64,000 bases of DNA, taken from positions 1 through 64,000 of the forward strand of contig NZ_CP087135.1 in assembly GCF_020911945.1 (NCBI RefSeq), in the 5' to 3' direction. This document shows, piece by piece, positions 38,018 through 47,231 of this stretch. Positions within the stretch are counted from its first letter, which is position 1, and every line of letters begins with the position of its first letter. The notes under the pieces are model-generated. The model had not been told where the DNA came from. It searched no databases and saw nothing but the letters and a program-made list of their open reading frames with translations. Source of the DNA: Flavobacterium galactosidilyticum. GTDB lineage: Bacteria; Bacteroidota; Bacteroidia; Flavobacteriales; Flavobacteriaceae. The translations under genes and the position numbers were made by a program.

Positions 38018-39196
38018 TTAATATTCGAAAGTTCCGTATTCGCTGCTAATAGTAAGTTTTTTAGTATCAGATTCCATTACTCTCCCCACAATTTGAGCAT
38101 CGACATTAAATGATTTTGAAATTGCAATAATCTCTTGAGCAATATTTTCTGGAACATAAATTTCCAAACGATGCCCACAATTGAATACTTGGTACATTTC
38201 TTTCCAATCAGTTTTAGATTGCTCTTGAATCAATTTGAACAAGGGTGGAACTGGAAATAAATTATCTTTTATGATGTGTAAGTTTTCTACGAAATGTAAA
38301 ATTTTAGTTTGCGCGCCACCACTACAATGTACCATTCCGTGAATTTCATTAGACGTATATTGATCTAAAATTTTCTTGATAATAGGAGCATACGTTCTGG
38401 TTGGCGAAAGTACTAATTGTCCCGCATTGATAGGAGAATCTTCTACTCCATCAGTTAATTGCACTTGTCCTGAATAAATTAAATCTTCTGGAACAGCTGC
38501 ATCATAACTTTCTGGATATTTGGTTGCCAAGTACTTCCCAAAAACATCATGTCGCGCTGACGTAAGACCGTTACTTCCCATACCGCCATTATAACTTTTC
38601 TCGTAAGTAGCTTGACCAAAAGAAGCCAATCCTACAATTACGTCACCCGCTTTAATATTAGCATTATCAATTACTTTACTTCGTTTCATACGAGCAGTAA
38701 CTGTTGAGTCAACAATTATAGTTCGAACAATATCACCTACATCTGCAGTTTCTCCACCAGTTGAATGGATCGTCACACCAAAGGAATCTAGTTCTTTAAT
38801 TAGTTCTTCGGTTCCGTTTATAATTGCTGAAATAACTTCGGCTGGAATCAGATTTTTGTTTCTTCCAATGGTTGAAGAAAGTAAAATATTATCTGTTGCT
38901 CCTACACACAATAAATCGTCGATATTCATGATTAACGCATCTTGTGCAATGCCTTTCCATACAGAAATATCTCCTGTTTCTTTCCAATACATATATGCTA
39001 AAGAGGATTTAGTTCCTGCTCCATCTGCATGCATGATCAAACAATAGTCTTCGTCTTGTGTTAAATAATCTGGAACGATTTTACAGAAAGCTTGTGGAAA
39101 CAGTCCTTTGTCAATGTTTTTTATGGCGTTGTGTACATCTTCTTTAGATGCCGAAACACCGCGAAGCGCATATCTTTTTGAAGTGTCTGAACTCAT
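38018..39196 (-). CDS. purM: AIR synthase (phosphoribosylformylglycinamidine cyclo-ligase), Bacteroidetes type
   Basis: Fifth step of purine synthesis, FGAM to AIR. The AIR synthase fold is clear: HADGAGTKSSLAYMYW near 54, MNIDDLLCVGA near 91, STGGETADVGDIVRT near 145 and the ATP-binding GLASFGQATYE. At 392 residues it is longer than E. coli PurM (345) and begins with RYALRGVSASKEDVHNAI, typical of the Bacteroidetes AIR-synthase-related branch. The exact activity therefore rests on family inference. A small unknown gene follows 30 bp downstream. Confidence 0.9.
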   Translation of the reverse strand: MSSDTSKRYALRGVSASKEDVHNAIKNIDKGLFPQAFCKIVPDYLTQDEDYCLIMHADGAGTKSSLAYMYWKETGDISVWKGIAQDALIMNIDDLLCVGATDNILLSSTIGRNKNLIPAEVISAIINGTEELIKELDSFGVTIHSTGGETADVGDIVRTIIVDSTVTARMKRSKVIDNANIKAGDVIVGLASFGQATYEKSYNGGMGSNGLTSARHDVFGKYLATKYPESYDAAVPEDLIYSGQVQLTDGVEDSPINAGQLVLSPTRTYAPIIKKILDQYTSNEIHGMVHCSGGAQTKILHFVENLHIIKDNLFPVPPLFKLIQEQSKTDWKEMYQVFNCGHRLEIYVPENIAQEIIAISKSFNVDAQIVGRVMESDTKKLTISSEYGTFEY

Positions 39197-39241
39197 GTAG
39201 TATAGTTGTAAATCCTGCTTTTAGGCAGATTGTTGTTGCGG

Positions 39242-39249
39242 CAAAGATA
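39242..39249 (-). promoter_or_regulatory. -7 element upstream of purM
   Basis: TATCTTTG on the minus strand exactly fits TAnnTTTG and predicts a leader of about 40 nt. A TTG at the matching -33 distance is not seen. Confidence 0.45.
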
Positions 39250-39562
39250 ATTATTTTTTTGGGTTTTGCCTATGGAGTTTTAGTCTGAAATTCGGTTTTA
39301 AAGTATCTCCACACGAATTTCACCAATTATCACAAATTGTTTTTGTTTATAAAACGGAATTACACAAATTCTCTTAATAAAAATGATTTGTGCAATTAAA
39401 ATAAATTGTTTTCTACGTAAACTATTAGCACTTCAATAGTGAAAAGCCAAAGTATATTTGATCACAACTTTCTTGAAATAAAATTACTTGGTTTTGCAGA
39501 AAGAGTTCATAGAAAATTGCCTTTTTAAAAATAGTTGTTTACCACTTTAATTGTGAATTAAA
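39250..39562. other. Gap between glnN and purM, with eroded repeat-like sequence
   Basis: No gene. Around 39312-39400 the phrases CACGAATTTCACCAATTATC and AATTACACAAATTC resemble eroded copies of a CACGAATTACACGAATT-type dispersed repeat I know from Flavobacteria. Confidence 0.35.
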
Positions 39563-39592
39563 ACAAAAAAAGAGGCTACGAGAGCCTCTTTT
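39563..39592 (-). terminator. Terminator of the glutamine synthetase gene
   Basis: On the minus strand AAAGAGGCT pairs with AGCCTCTTT and is followed by further T residues. Confidence 0.85.
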
Positions 39593-39612
39593 CCTACTAC
39601 ATTATTAATATA

Positions 39613-41802
39613 CTATTTTGTAAACAACAATTCTCTATATTTAGTTAAAGTCCAGATTTCGTTATCAACAAGCAATTCTAATTTATCGCAATGTTTTCTA
39701 ATAATATCAAAATAAGGTTTTACATTGTTGCAATATGCTTCAGCCATTTCTTGAGCATCAGTCAGCGTATTTGCTTTCTTTCTCTCATTAGTCATTGCTA
39801 ATACATTAGAATTAATTCCTTCGATATGCTTAGAAATTTGCTTAATAAGAACGATTTGCTCTTTAGCAATATTTTCGAAGTCATCTCCAAAAATATCTTT
39901 TAATCCTTTTACATTAGTAATCAAAGTATTTTGGTAACGGATCGCTGTAGGTATAACGTGGTTTTTAGAAATATCTCCTAAAACTCTACCTTCAATTTGA
40001 ACTTTTTTAGTGTATTCCTCTAATTCAATTTCGTATCGTGCTTCAACCTCAACGTGGTTCATCACATTCAATTCAGAAAACAAGTCTAAAGATTGTTTAG
40101 AAATTCTGGCTTTCAATGCTTCAGGAGTAGTTTTAAAATTACTCAAACCTCTTTTCGCAGCTTCAATTTCCCATTCTTCGCTATATCCGTCTCCTTCAAA
40201 AAGGATTTTTTTAGATTTTTTGATATAATCTCTTAGTACATTAAAGATAGCATCATCTTTCTTCATGTCTTTAGATTCAATCAAAGCATCCACTTCTACT
40301 TTAAAATCTCTTAATTGTTTAGCCACAATTGCATTTAAAGTAGTCATAGAATTAGAACAGTTAGCTGTTGAACCGACTGCTCTGAACTCAAATTTATTTC
40401 CTGTAAAGGCAAATGGTGACGTTCTATTTCTATCAGTATTATCTAAAAGAACGTCTGGAATTTTTCCTACTACGTTCAATTTTAAGTCTGTTTTTTCTTC
40501 AGGAGATAATTTACCCGCAGTCACACCTTCTAATTCATCTAACACTTTAGTCAATTGTTCTCCAATAAACACAGAGATAATTGCAGGTGGCGCTTCATTA
40601 GCACCTAGTCTATGATCATTACTTGCTGATGCAATAGCTGCTCTTAGCAAAGACTCATTATCATGTACTGCTTTGATTGTATTAATAAAGAATGTCAAAA
40701 ACTGTAAATTACTCATTGGTGTTTTACTTGGACTTAACAAGTTAATTCCAGTATCAGTTGCTAATGACCAGTTATTATGTTTTCCAGATCCATTTACTCC
40801 TTTAAAAGGTTTTTCATGAAACAACACTTTGAAATGGTGACGCTCTGCGACTTTCTGCATAACATCCATCAACAAACAGTTGTGATCTACTGCAAGGTTA
40901 GTCTCTTCAAAAATTGGAGCTAATTCAAATTGATTTGGTGCAACTTCATTATGACGCGTTTTTACAGGAATTCCTAATAACATGCATTCTTGCTCTAAAT
41001 CTCTCATGTAAACAAGAGCACGAGTAGGAATAGATCCAAAATAATGATCGTCTAATTGTTGCCCTTTAGCAGAAGTATGTCCTAGTAATGTTCTTCCCGT
41101 CATCATAAGGTCTGGGCGAGAATTTGCTAAAGCACTATCAATTAAGAAATATTCTTGCTCCCAACCTAATGTCGCAGTAACTTTCTTTACATTTTTGTCA
41201 AAATATTTACAAACCTCTGTAGCAGCATCATCAATAACTGTTAGTACTCTTAATAATGGCGTTTTATAATCTAAAGCTTCTCCAGTGTAAGAGATAAAAA
41301 CAGTTGGAATACATAACGTAGTTCCAAAGATAAAAGCTGGAGAAGTTGGATCCCAAGCAGTATATCCTCTTGCTTCAAATGTATTTCTAATTCCTCCATT
41401 TGGAAAACTAGAAGCATCTGGCTCTTGTTGAACTAATTGCGCTCCACCTAATTTTTCAACTGGATCGCTACCGTCTGGAGAGGTTTCAAAAAAAGCATCA
41501 TGTTTCTCAGCAGTTGTTCCCGTAAGTGGTTGAAACCAGTGCGTATAATGAGTTACTCCTTTAGAAAGTGCCCATTCTTTCATACCCATAGCGATATAAT
41601 CCGCTAATTTCCTGTCAATTTTAGTTCCATGCTGTACCGCACCTTGAACTCCTTTAAAAGCATCTGAAGTTAGAAACTGCTTCATTGCTTTGTCATTAAA
41701 TACATTTGAACCAAATAAATTTGATTTTCTATCAGATTCTTCAAATTTAACTGGTTTTCTTGTTGATGCTTCTTTAAGCGCCTGGAAACGTAATGTTGAC
41801 AT
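39613..41802 (-). CDS. glnN: Glutamine synthetase type III
   Basis: ATP-dependent synthesis of glutamine from glutamate and ammonia. The 729-residue length and N-terminal block (FGSNVFNDKAMKQFL) identify the large GSIII class found in Bacteroidetes and cyanobacteria. Key segments are THYTHWFQPLTG near 100, the metal-binding GWEQEYFLID near 215, TRHNEVAPNQFELAP near 282 and NDHRLGANEAPPAIIS near 393. The C-terminal coiled region (VLAMTNERKKANTLTD) is GSIII-typical. A -7 element lies about 41 bp upstream. No PII or regulator gene is adjacent. Confidence 0.96.
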   Translation of the reverse strand: MSTLRFQALKEASTRKPVKFEESDRKSNLFGSNVFNDKAMKQFLTSDAFKGVQGAVQHGTKIDRKLADYIAMGMKEWALSKGVTHYTHWFQPLTGTTAEKHDAFFETSPDGSDPVEKLGGAQLVQQEPDASSFPNGGIRNTFEARGYTAWDPTSPAFIFGTTLCIPTVFISYTGEALDYKTPLLRVLTVIDDAATEVCKYFDKNVKKVTATLGWEQEYFLIDSALANSRPDLMMTGRTLLGHTSAKGQQLDDHYFGSIPTRALVYMRDLEQECMLLGIPVKTRHNEVAPNQFELAPIFEETNLAVDHNCLLMDVMQKVAERHHFKVLFHEKPFKGVNGSGKHNNWSLATDTGINLLSPSKTPMSNLQFLTFFINTIKAVHDNESLLRAAIASASNDHRLGANEAPPAIISVFIGEQLTKVLDELEGVTAGKLSPEEKTDLKLNVVGKIPDVLLDNTDRNRTSPFAFTGNKFEFRAVGSTANCSNSMTTLNAIVAKQLRDFKVEVDALIESKDMKKDDAIFNVLRDYIKKSKKILFEGDGYSEEWEIEAAKRGLSNFKTTPEALKARISKQSLDLFSELNVMNHVEVEARYEIELEEYTKKVQIEGRVLGDISKNHVIPTAIRYQNTLITNVKGLKDIFGDDFENIAKEQIVLIKQISKHIEGINSNVLAMTNERKKANTLTDAQEMAEAYCNNVKPYFDIIRKHCDKLELLVDNEIWTLTKYRELLFTK

Positions 41803-41842
41803 AAAATTGGTTTTATTTAATTAGACCCCTACTATTTTGATG

Positions 41843-41850
41843 CAAATATA
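41843..41850 (-). promoter_or_regulatory. -7 element upstream of glnN
   Basis: TATATTTG on the minus strand fits TAnnTTTG, with a predicted leader of about 37 nt. No TTG at the standard -33 spacing is seen, so an activator-dependent promoter is possible. Confidence 0.4.
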
Positions 41851-42029
41851 ATTTATTTCACACTTTTATAATGACACACCTCCTATTTTTATGGGTCTAA
41901 AATTAATTTTTATAATATTCGCAAAAAAAAGACCTATTATTAAAAGATAGTAATGGCAGAATTGCGATTTTTTTTCTCATATTCATAAAATAGAAACATC
42001 GAAACACTATCAACTTTCACGATAATATG

Positions 42030-42061
42030 TTGCAAAGTTCAAAAACCAAAAAGTATCTTTA
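42030..42061 (+). promoter_or_regulatory. Promoter of the terC-type gene (-33/-7)
   Basis: TTG at 42030-42032, a 21-bp spacer, then TATCTTTA at 42054-42061, one mismatch from TAnnTTTG. The start codon is 26 bp further on. Confidence 0.5.
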
Positions 42062-42087
42062 CAAAAAATATTTAAATACTTAACTCT

Positions 42088-43038
42088 ATGATTGTCTGGA
42101 TTTCTTTTTTAGTAGCCGTTTTAATTTTCTTAGCTCTTGATTTAGGAGTATTCAATAAAACGCCACACATTATCAGCACGAAAGAGGCTGGAAAATGGAC
42201 TGCAATTTGGATTACATTATCATTTCTTTTTTCAGGAGTGATCTACTGGCTATACAAAACAAATTACATAGCGAATCCTGATAATTTGCAACCTACCACA
42301 GCAGCAATAAAATTTATCACTGGTTATTTGATAGAACTTTCTTTGAGCATTGATAATATATTTGTTATTGCTATAATCTTCGCCGCGTTCAAAATACCTC
42401 AGAAATACCAACATCGCGTTTTATTTTGGGGAATATTAGGAGCTATCATCTTTAGAGGTCTGATGATCTTTTTTGGTGTAATGCTTATTAATAAGTTCAC
42501 TTGGATGACTTATATCTTTGGAGCATTCCTTATATATACGGCAATGAAAATGTTGTTTAATGGTGAGGATGAACAGTTTGAGCCAAAGAAATCATTTATT
42601 TACAAATTATTAAAAAAAGTGATGCCAATATCAAACCATATTGATAAGGAACATTTTTTTGTAAAAAGAAAACACATCACTGCTGCAACACCACTCTTTG
42701 TAGCACTTGTAGTTATTGAAGTGATGGATGTAGTTTTTGCGATTGATAGCGTGCCAGCTATTTTAGCGATAACAAGTGATCCGTTTTTAGTTTTCAGTTC
42801 TAACATCTTCGCTATTTTAGGACTGCGTTCCATGTATTTTTTCCTAGCAAACATGTTAGCAAAATTTAGCTATTTAGAATATAGTCTAATTGCTATATTA
42901 AGTTTCGTGGGTCTAAAAATGTTAGTCCATGATTTTATCAAATTACCAGAATGGGTATCACTAGCATTCATAGCCGCTGCACTTATTATAGGAATTATAG
43001 TTTCATTACAAAAAAGCAAAAATGAAGTAAGTGAGTAA
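42088..43038 (+). CDS. TerC/Alx family integral membrane protein
   Basis: A 316-residue polytopic protein with about nine membrane helices. The TerC signature acidic motifs are ELSLSIDNIFVIAII near residue 87 and VVIEVMDVVFAIDSVPAI near 210. Alx and related TerC members export manganese in enterobacteria, and others are linked to tellurite resistance or to metalation of exported proteins. Manganese handling is therefore the best guess from the family. It is monocistronic with its own promoter and a strong bidirectional terminator. Confidence 0.93.
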   Translation: MIVWISFLVAVLIFLALDLGVFNKTPHIISTKEAGKWTAIWITLSFLFSGVIYWLYKTNYIANPDNLQPTTAAIKFITGYLIELSLSIDNIFVIAIIFAAFKIPQKYQHRVLFWGILGAIIFRGLMIFFGVMLINKFTWMTYIFGAFLIYTAMKMLFNGEDEQFEPKKSFIYKLLKKVMPISNHIDKEHFFVKRKHITAATPLFVALVVIEVMDVVFAIDSVPAILAITSDPFLVFSSNIFAILGLRSMYFFLANMLAKFSYLEYSLIAILSFVGLKMLVHDFIKLPEWVSLAFIAAALIIGIIVSLQKSKNEVSE

Positions 43039-43058
43039 CATCAAAAAATAGTAGTCAT

Positions 43059-43092
43059 AAAAAAAGGGAAATCTCACGATTGCCCTTTTTTT
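43059..43092. terminator. Bidirectional terminator between the terC-type gene and a lipoprotein gene
   Basis: AAAAAGGG plus AATC pairs with GATT plus CCCTTTTT around a TCAC loop with one internal mismatch. A-run on the left and T-run on the right. Confidence 0.85.
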
Positions 43093-43105
43093 ATGTAATC
43101 AAAAC

Positions 43106-43606
43106 TTATAGGTCTATTTTTTTTATCGCTCCACTATTAACTTTTAATGCAGACATCACAGCGTCGATACTATTTTTATTTACCGATTTAGCAAAACCAT
43201 CAGGTATAATTACGATTCTAAAAGTTTGATTTTTTGTCCAACTTGCATCTAAAGTATTAAGATTGAAATTAGCAGAAAGAAAGATTTTTGCGTTGAACTT
43301 TGTGTAATCAAAATTAAAATCTAGCGCTCCGTTATCACTAAAATAATAAGTTTGTGGCATTAGTTTCCATACATCCTGCCCATTAACTACGTCATACAAG
43401 TGATAAAGTAAAACAGAATCATTAGAATAAAGTGGCGGATCAAATACAACCAAGCTACTATAATTATTACTAGAAGAAAATGAAGTCGTTACTTCAAATA
43501 CTTCTGTTCTAGGAGCATTATTAGGAGCATCATACACTTCAGTAACTTCGCAACTTTGTAGTGTCATCATCCCGATGAAAGCTAACAATAAGGTAATTCT
43601 CTTCAT
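43106..43606 (-). CDS. Lipoprotein of unknown function
   Basis: A 166-residue protein with a lipobox ending MTLQSCEV (Cys19). The mature part is rich in Ser, Asn and aromatic residues and predicted to be beta-rich (SLVVFDPPLYSNDSVLLYHL, then TYYFSDNGALDFNFDY). No recognised domain, although the size and pattern are common among Flavobacterium hypothetical lipoproteins. Probably monocistronic, using the shared terminator with the TerC gene. Confidence 0.8.
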   Translation of the reverse strand: MKRITLLLAFIGMMTLQSCEVTEVYDAPNNAPRTEVFEVTTSFSSSNNYSSLVVFDPPLYSNDSVLLYHLYDVVNGQDVWKLMPQTYYFSDNGALDFNFDYTKFNAKIFLSANFNLNTLDASWTKNQTFRIVIIPDGFAKSVNKNSIDAVMSALKVNSGAIKKIDL

Positions 43607-43844
43607 GATTTATCGTGTTTTAATTTTGTCTTCAAAACTGTATCCATGAACTGTGCCAAAATTTATTTTGAAATAGTTACCTATTTATAAAACCTTCAAT
43701 CTCATAAAATCAAATTATTGTTTATGAGCTCAATAGCCATTCAATATAAGTTGTAATTTAATTAAATACAGAGCTATTTTCTGTAGAAAAATTAAAATTA
43801 CAATACCATTTGCTCTATCAATTTAGCCATTAAAATATCTTCCA
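43607..43844. other. Gap between the lipoprotein gene and the valS terminator
   Basis: About 240 bp without a gene or recognised RNA. It should contain the lipoprotein promoter. Confidence 0.3.
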
Positions 43845-43884
43845 AAAAATAATCCCAATTCTGATAATTCAGAACTGGGATTTG
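43845..43884 (-). terminator. Terminator-like hairpin downstream of valS
   Basis: AATCCCA plus TTCTGA pairs with TCAGAA plus TGGGATT with one mismatch. On the minus strand it is followed by ATTATTTTTT. It lies about 110 bp past the valS stop. Confidence 0.7.
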
Positions 43885-43994
43885 TTATTTAAAAATACTT
43901 TTCTTTTATCTCCGTACTACTAAACTCTATTCGATTGATCTATCGATACGAGGAACGACACATTCGCAGTAAGAAAATCATAATCAAACCAAAA

Positions 43995-46628
43995 TTACTT
44001 CAATCCTGCTAAACTTTGCTCGATCGTTTCGATTTTAGCAAGCGCATCAGCTTCTTTTTGTCTTTCGTTTGCCAAAACTTTCTCTGGCGCACCAGCAACA
44101 AATTTCTCATTAGCAAGTTTGCTTTGAACTGATTTTAAAAAACCTAACGTGTATACTAATTCTGCTGTAAGTTTAGCAATTTCAGCTTCAACATCAATAT
44201 TTCCAGTAATTGGAATAAAATATTCATTCGATTTTACACGGAAAGATAAAGCTCCATCCACTTTCTCTGAAACGTATTCCATTGCGGTAATATTCCCTAA
44301 TTTTGCTACAACCGCATCAAAATAAGTTGAAGTTTTATCATTGTTTATTGCTTTCAATTCGATCGCATCTTTAAACGGAATATTCTTGTCTTTACGAATC
44401 GTCCTAATGCCTGAAATTACCTCAATTGTATTTTCGAAATCTGAAATTAAACTAGCTTTAAAAGACTTCATTTCTGGCCAAGTAGAAACTATCAGCGCTT
44501 CTTCGTTAGTTCTTTCGGCAATTATTTGCCAAATTTCCTCTGTTAAGAAAGGCATAAATGGATGTAATAATTTCAAATTATTTTCCAGCATTTCTATTGC
44601 TTTCGCAAAAGTTACGCTGTCAATTGGTTGCTGGTAAGCCGGTTTTATCATTTCTAAGAACCAAGAACAGAAATCATCCCAAACCAATTTATAAATAGCC
44701 ATTAAGGCATCAGAAATTCTATATTTTTCGAAATTGTCTTCAATTTCTAGAAGTGTTTGTTGCAATTTGGCTTCATACCACTCAATTGCCACTTTTGAAG
44801 ATTCTGGTTGCGGAATAGTATCTGAAACTTCCCATCCTTTTATCAATTTAAATGCATTCCAGATTTTATTGGTAAACGCTTTTCCTTGATTACACAACTC
44901 TTCATCAAACATAATGTCATTTCCTGCAGAAGCGCTCAAAAGCAAACCTACACGAACACCATCTGCACCAAATTTCTCGATTAAATCCAAAGGATCTGGC
45001 GAATTTCCTAATGATTTAGACATTTTACGTCTTTGTTTGTCACGAACTAAACCTGTCAAGTACACATTTGTAAATGGCTTTTTATCGGTATATTCATAAC
45101 CTGCAATAATCATACGCGCCACCCAGAAAAATAAAATGTCTGGACCAGTTACTAAATCATTTGTTGGATAATAATACTTGAAATCCTCACTTTCTGGATC
45201 CATTATTCCTCCAAAAACTGACATTGGCCAAAGCCAAGAAGAAAACCAAGTATCTAAAGCATCCACATCTTGTCTAAGGTCAGAAGTTTGAAGTCCAGCG
45301 TTATTTGTCTTTTCTTTAACTAAAGCCAAAGCTTCTTCGATAGATTCAGCAACTACAAAATCTTCTTTTCCGTCGCCGTAGAAATACGCAGGAATTTGTT
45401 GTCCCCACCATAATTGGCGCGAAATATTCCAATCGCGAATATTATTTAACCAATGCGCATACGTATTATTGAAACGTGCTGGATGCAATTTAATATCTCC
45501 ATCAACCAAAACAGACTGAATTGCTGGTTTAACCAAATCTTCCATTTTCAAGAACCACTGATCAGATAATCTTGGTTCGATAACCGCTTTTGTTCTTTCA
45601 GAAGTTCCTACTTTATTTAAGTGAATCTCTGTTTTTGCTAAAGCACCAATCGCTTCTAATTCTTTAGCTACTTCGTCACGAACAGCAAATCGATCTTTAC
45701 CTTGGTAATGCAATCCAAAACTATTTAAAGTAGCATCCTCATTGAAAATATCTACAATTTCTAGATTATGTTTCTCACCTAAATTCTTATCATTCATATC
45801 GTGAGCAGGAGTTACCTTTAAACAACCTGTTCCAAATTCGATATCTACATACTCATCTTCGATAATAGGGATCACTCTTCCGCAAATAGGGACAATAGCT
45901 TTTTTACCCTTCAAATGAGAAAAACGCTCGTCACTAGGATTGATACAAATAGCGGTATCTCCAAAAATGGTTTCCGGACGCGTTGTTGCAATTGTCAGAA
46001 AGTCTTCACTTCCTTCGATCTTATATTTTAGGAAATATAATTTCCCTTGTTGTTCTTCATAAATAACTTCTTCGTCAGACAAAGTAGTTTTAGCTTCTGG
46101 ATCCCAATTTACCATTCGGTAACCACGATAAATCAATCCCTTGTTGTACAAATCCACAAAAGACTTAATTACAGATGCTGACATATCTGGATCCATTGTA
46201 AACTTCGTGCGTTCCCAATCGCAAGAAGCACCTAGCTTTTTTAGTTGGTCTAGAATTACGCCACCATATTTGTCTGTCCATTCCCAAGCGTGAGCAAGAA
46301 ATTCTTCCCGTGTTAAATCATTTTTATTGATTCCTTCCGCTTTTAGCTTTGCCACTACTTTCGCTTCAGTAGCAATCGACGCGTGATCCGTTCCTGGCAC
46401 CCAGCATGCGTTGAATCCTTTCAGACGCGCTCTTCTAATTAAGACATCCTGAATTGTATTGTTTAGCATGTGTCCCATGTGCAAAACTCCAGTCACGTTT
46501 GGCGGAGGAATTACAATGGTATAAGGCGTTCTGTGATCTGGCTCTGAGTGAAAATAATTATTTTTCATCCAGTAGTCGTACCATTTATTCTCTATCGTTT
46601 TTGCGTCAAATTGTGCGGGAATTGTCAT
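43995..46628 (-). CDS. valS: Valine-tRNA ligase
   Basis: Class Ia aminoacyl-tRNA synthetase. The HIGH motif is in PPNVTGVLHMGHML near residue 42 and KMSKSLGNSPDPLD near 530. The CP1 editing domain lies between (TTRPETIFGDTAICINP), and the C-terminus has the coiled-coil arm characteristic of ValRS (ASIDVEAEIAKLTAEL-like, ending EQSLAGLK). The ATG at 46628 gives 877 residues starting MTIPAQFDAKTI; an in-frame codon 9 bp upstream is possible. A -7 element TACTTTTG lies at 46691-46698. Confidence 0.98.
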   Translation of the reverse strand: MTIPAQFDAKTIENKWYDYWMKNNYFHSEPDHRTPYTIVIPPPNVTGVLHMGHMLNNTIQDVLIRRARLKGFNACWVPGTDHASIATEAKVVAKLKAEGINKNDLTREEFLAHAWEWTDKYGGVILDQLKKLGASCDWERTKFTMDPDMSASVIKSFVDLYNKGLIYRGYRMVNWDPEAKTTLSDEEVIYEEQQGKLYFLKYKIEGSEDFLTIATTRPETIFGDTAICINPSDERFSHLKGKKAIVPICGRVIPIIEDEYVDIEFGTGCLKVTPAHDMNDKNLGEKHNLEIVDIFNEDATLNSFGLHYQGKDRFAVRDEVAKELEAIGALAKTEIHLNKVGTSERTKAVIEPRLSDQWFLKMEDLVKPAIQSVLVDGDIKLHPARFNNTYAHWLNNIRDWNISRQLWWGQQIPAYFYGDGKEDFVVAESIEEALALVKEKTNNAGLQTSDLRQDVDALDTWFSSWLWPMSVFGGIMDPESEDFKYYYPTNDLVTGPDILFFWVARMIIAGYEYTDKKPFTNVYLTGLVRDKQRRKMSKSLGNSPDPLDLIEKFGADGVRVGLLLSASAGNDIMFDEELCNQGKAFTNKIWNAFKLIKGWEVSDTIPQPESSKVAIEWYEAKLQQTLLEIEDNFEKYRISDALMAIYKLVWDDFCSWFLEMIKPAYQQPIDSVTFAKAIEMLENNLKLLHPFMPFLTEEIWQIIAERTNEEALIVSTWPEMKSFKASLISDFENTIEVISGIRTIRKDKNIPFKDAIELKAINNDKTSTYFDAVVAKLGNITAMEYVSEKVDGALSFRVKSNEYFIPITGNIDVEAEIAKLTAELVYTLGFLKSVQSKLANEKFVAGAPEKVLANERQKEADALAKIETIEQSLAGLK

Positions 46629-46690
46629 ATAAAGCAACTGTTAAAACCAAATTTAATAATTGGTCTGATATTTGTATTTACTATTGGGAA

Positions 46691-46698
46691 CAAAAGTA
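46691..46698 (-). promoter_or_regulatory. -7 element upstream of valS
   Basis: TACTTTTG on the minus strand exactly matches TAnnTTTG, giving a leader of about 60 nt. The -33 partner is not evident. Confidence 0.4.
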
Positions 46699-46734
46699 AA
46701 TAATTAAGAACACTATAAAAAGATAAATAAAAAT

Positions 46735-46764
46735 TTGTTCATTAATTAAAAGAACCTATTTTTA
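46735..46764 (+). promoter_or_regulatory. Promoter of the DUF1573 gene (-33/-7)
   Basis: TTG at 46735-46737, a 19-bp spacer, then TATTTTTA at 46757-46764, one mismatch from TAnnTTTG. The start codon is 25 bp further on. Confidence 0.5.
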
Positions 46765-46789
46765 CTAAATGATTGAAAATAACAACAAC

Positions 46790-47176
46790 ATGAAAAAAAC
46801 TATAATTTTAATAGCTTTCGCATTAATCAGCAGTATTGGTTTTGCACAAAACGGTCCTAAAATTGTATTCTCTGCGCCAGACAACACTATTGATTACGGA
46901 AAAGTTACCAAAACAGAAAATGGAACTCGTGATTTTATTTTCACTAATACTGGCAACGCTCCTTTGATCATCACAAATGTGCTATCAACTTGCGGGTGTA
47001 CTGTGCCAATAAAACCAGGAGAGCCAGTTATGCCTGGAAAAACAGGAAAAATAACAGTAAAGTACAATATGGCTCCAGGCCCAATTAGAAAAACAATAAC
47101 AGTGGAATCGAATGCAGTAAACTATCCTGATGGTAGAGTAGCATTAAAAATAAAAGGAGAGGTAATCTCCAATTAA
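46790..47176 (+). CDS. DUF1573 domain secreted protein
   Basis: A 128-residue exported protein. A signal peptide (about 1-20, IAFALISSIGFAQ) precedes one DUF1573 immunoglobulin-like domain with the hallmark TNTGNAPLIITNVLSTCGCTV. Its CGC motif lies at the end of a beta strand, and GKTGKITVKYN follows. The family is abundant in Bacteroidetes periplasms, but its role is undefined. I chose the ATG at 46790 because it gives a normal signal peptide. A terminator follows. Confidence 0.9.
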   Translation: MKKTIILIAFALISSIGFAQNGPKIVFSAPDNTIDYGKVTKTENGTRDFIFTNTGNAPLIITNVLSTCGCTVPIKPGEPVMPGKTGKITVKYNMAPGPIRKTITVESNAVNYPDGRVALKIKGEVISN

Positions 47177-47197
47177 TACAATCGAAATTAAAACACA

Positions 47198-47231
47198 AAT
47201 GCTTCTGGAATTTTCAGAAGCATTTTTTTTT
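47198..47231. terminator. Terminator between DUF1573 and protease genes
   Basis: AAATGCTTCTG pairs with CAGAAGCATTT around a short loop, followed by nine T residues on the plus strand. The A-rich left flank is broken, so plus-strand use is favoured. Confidence 0.85.
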
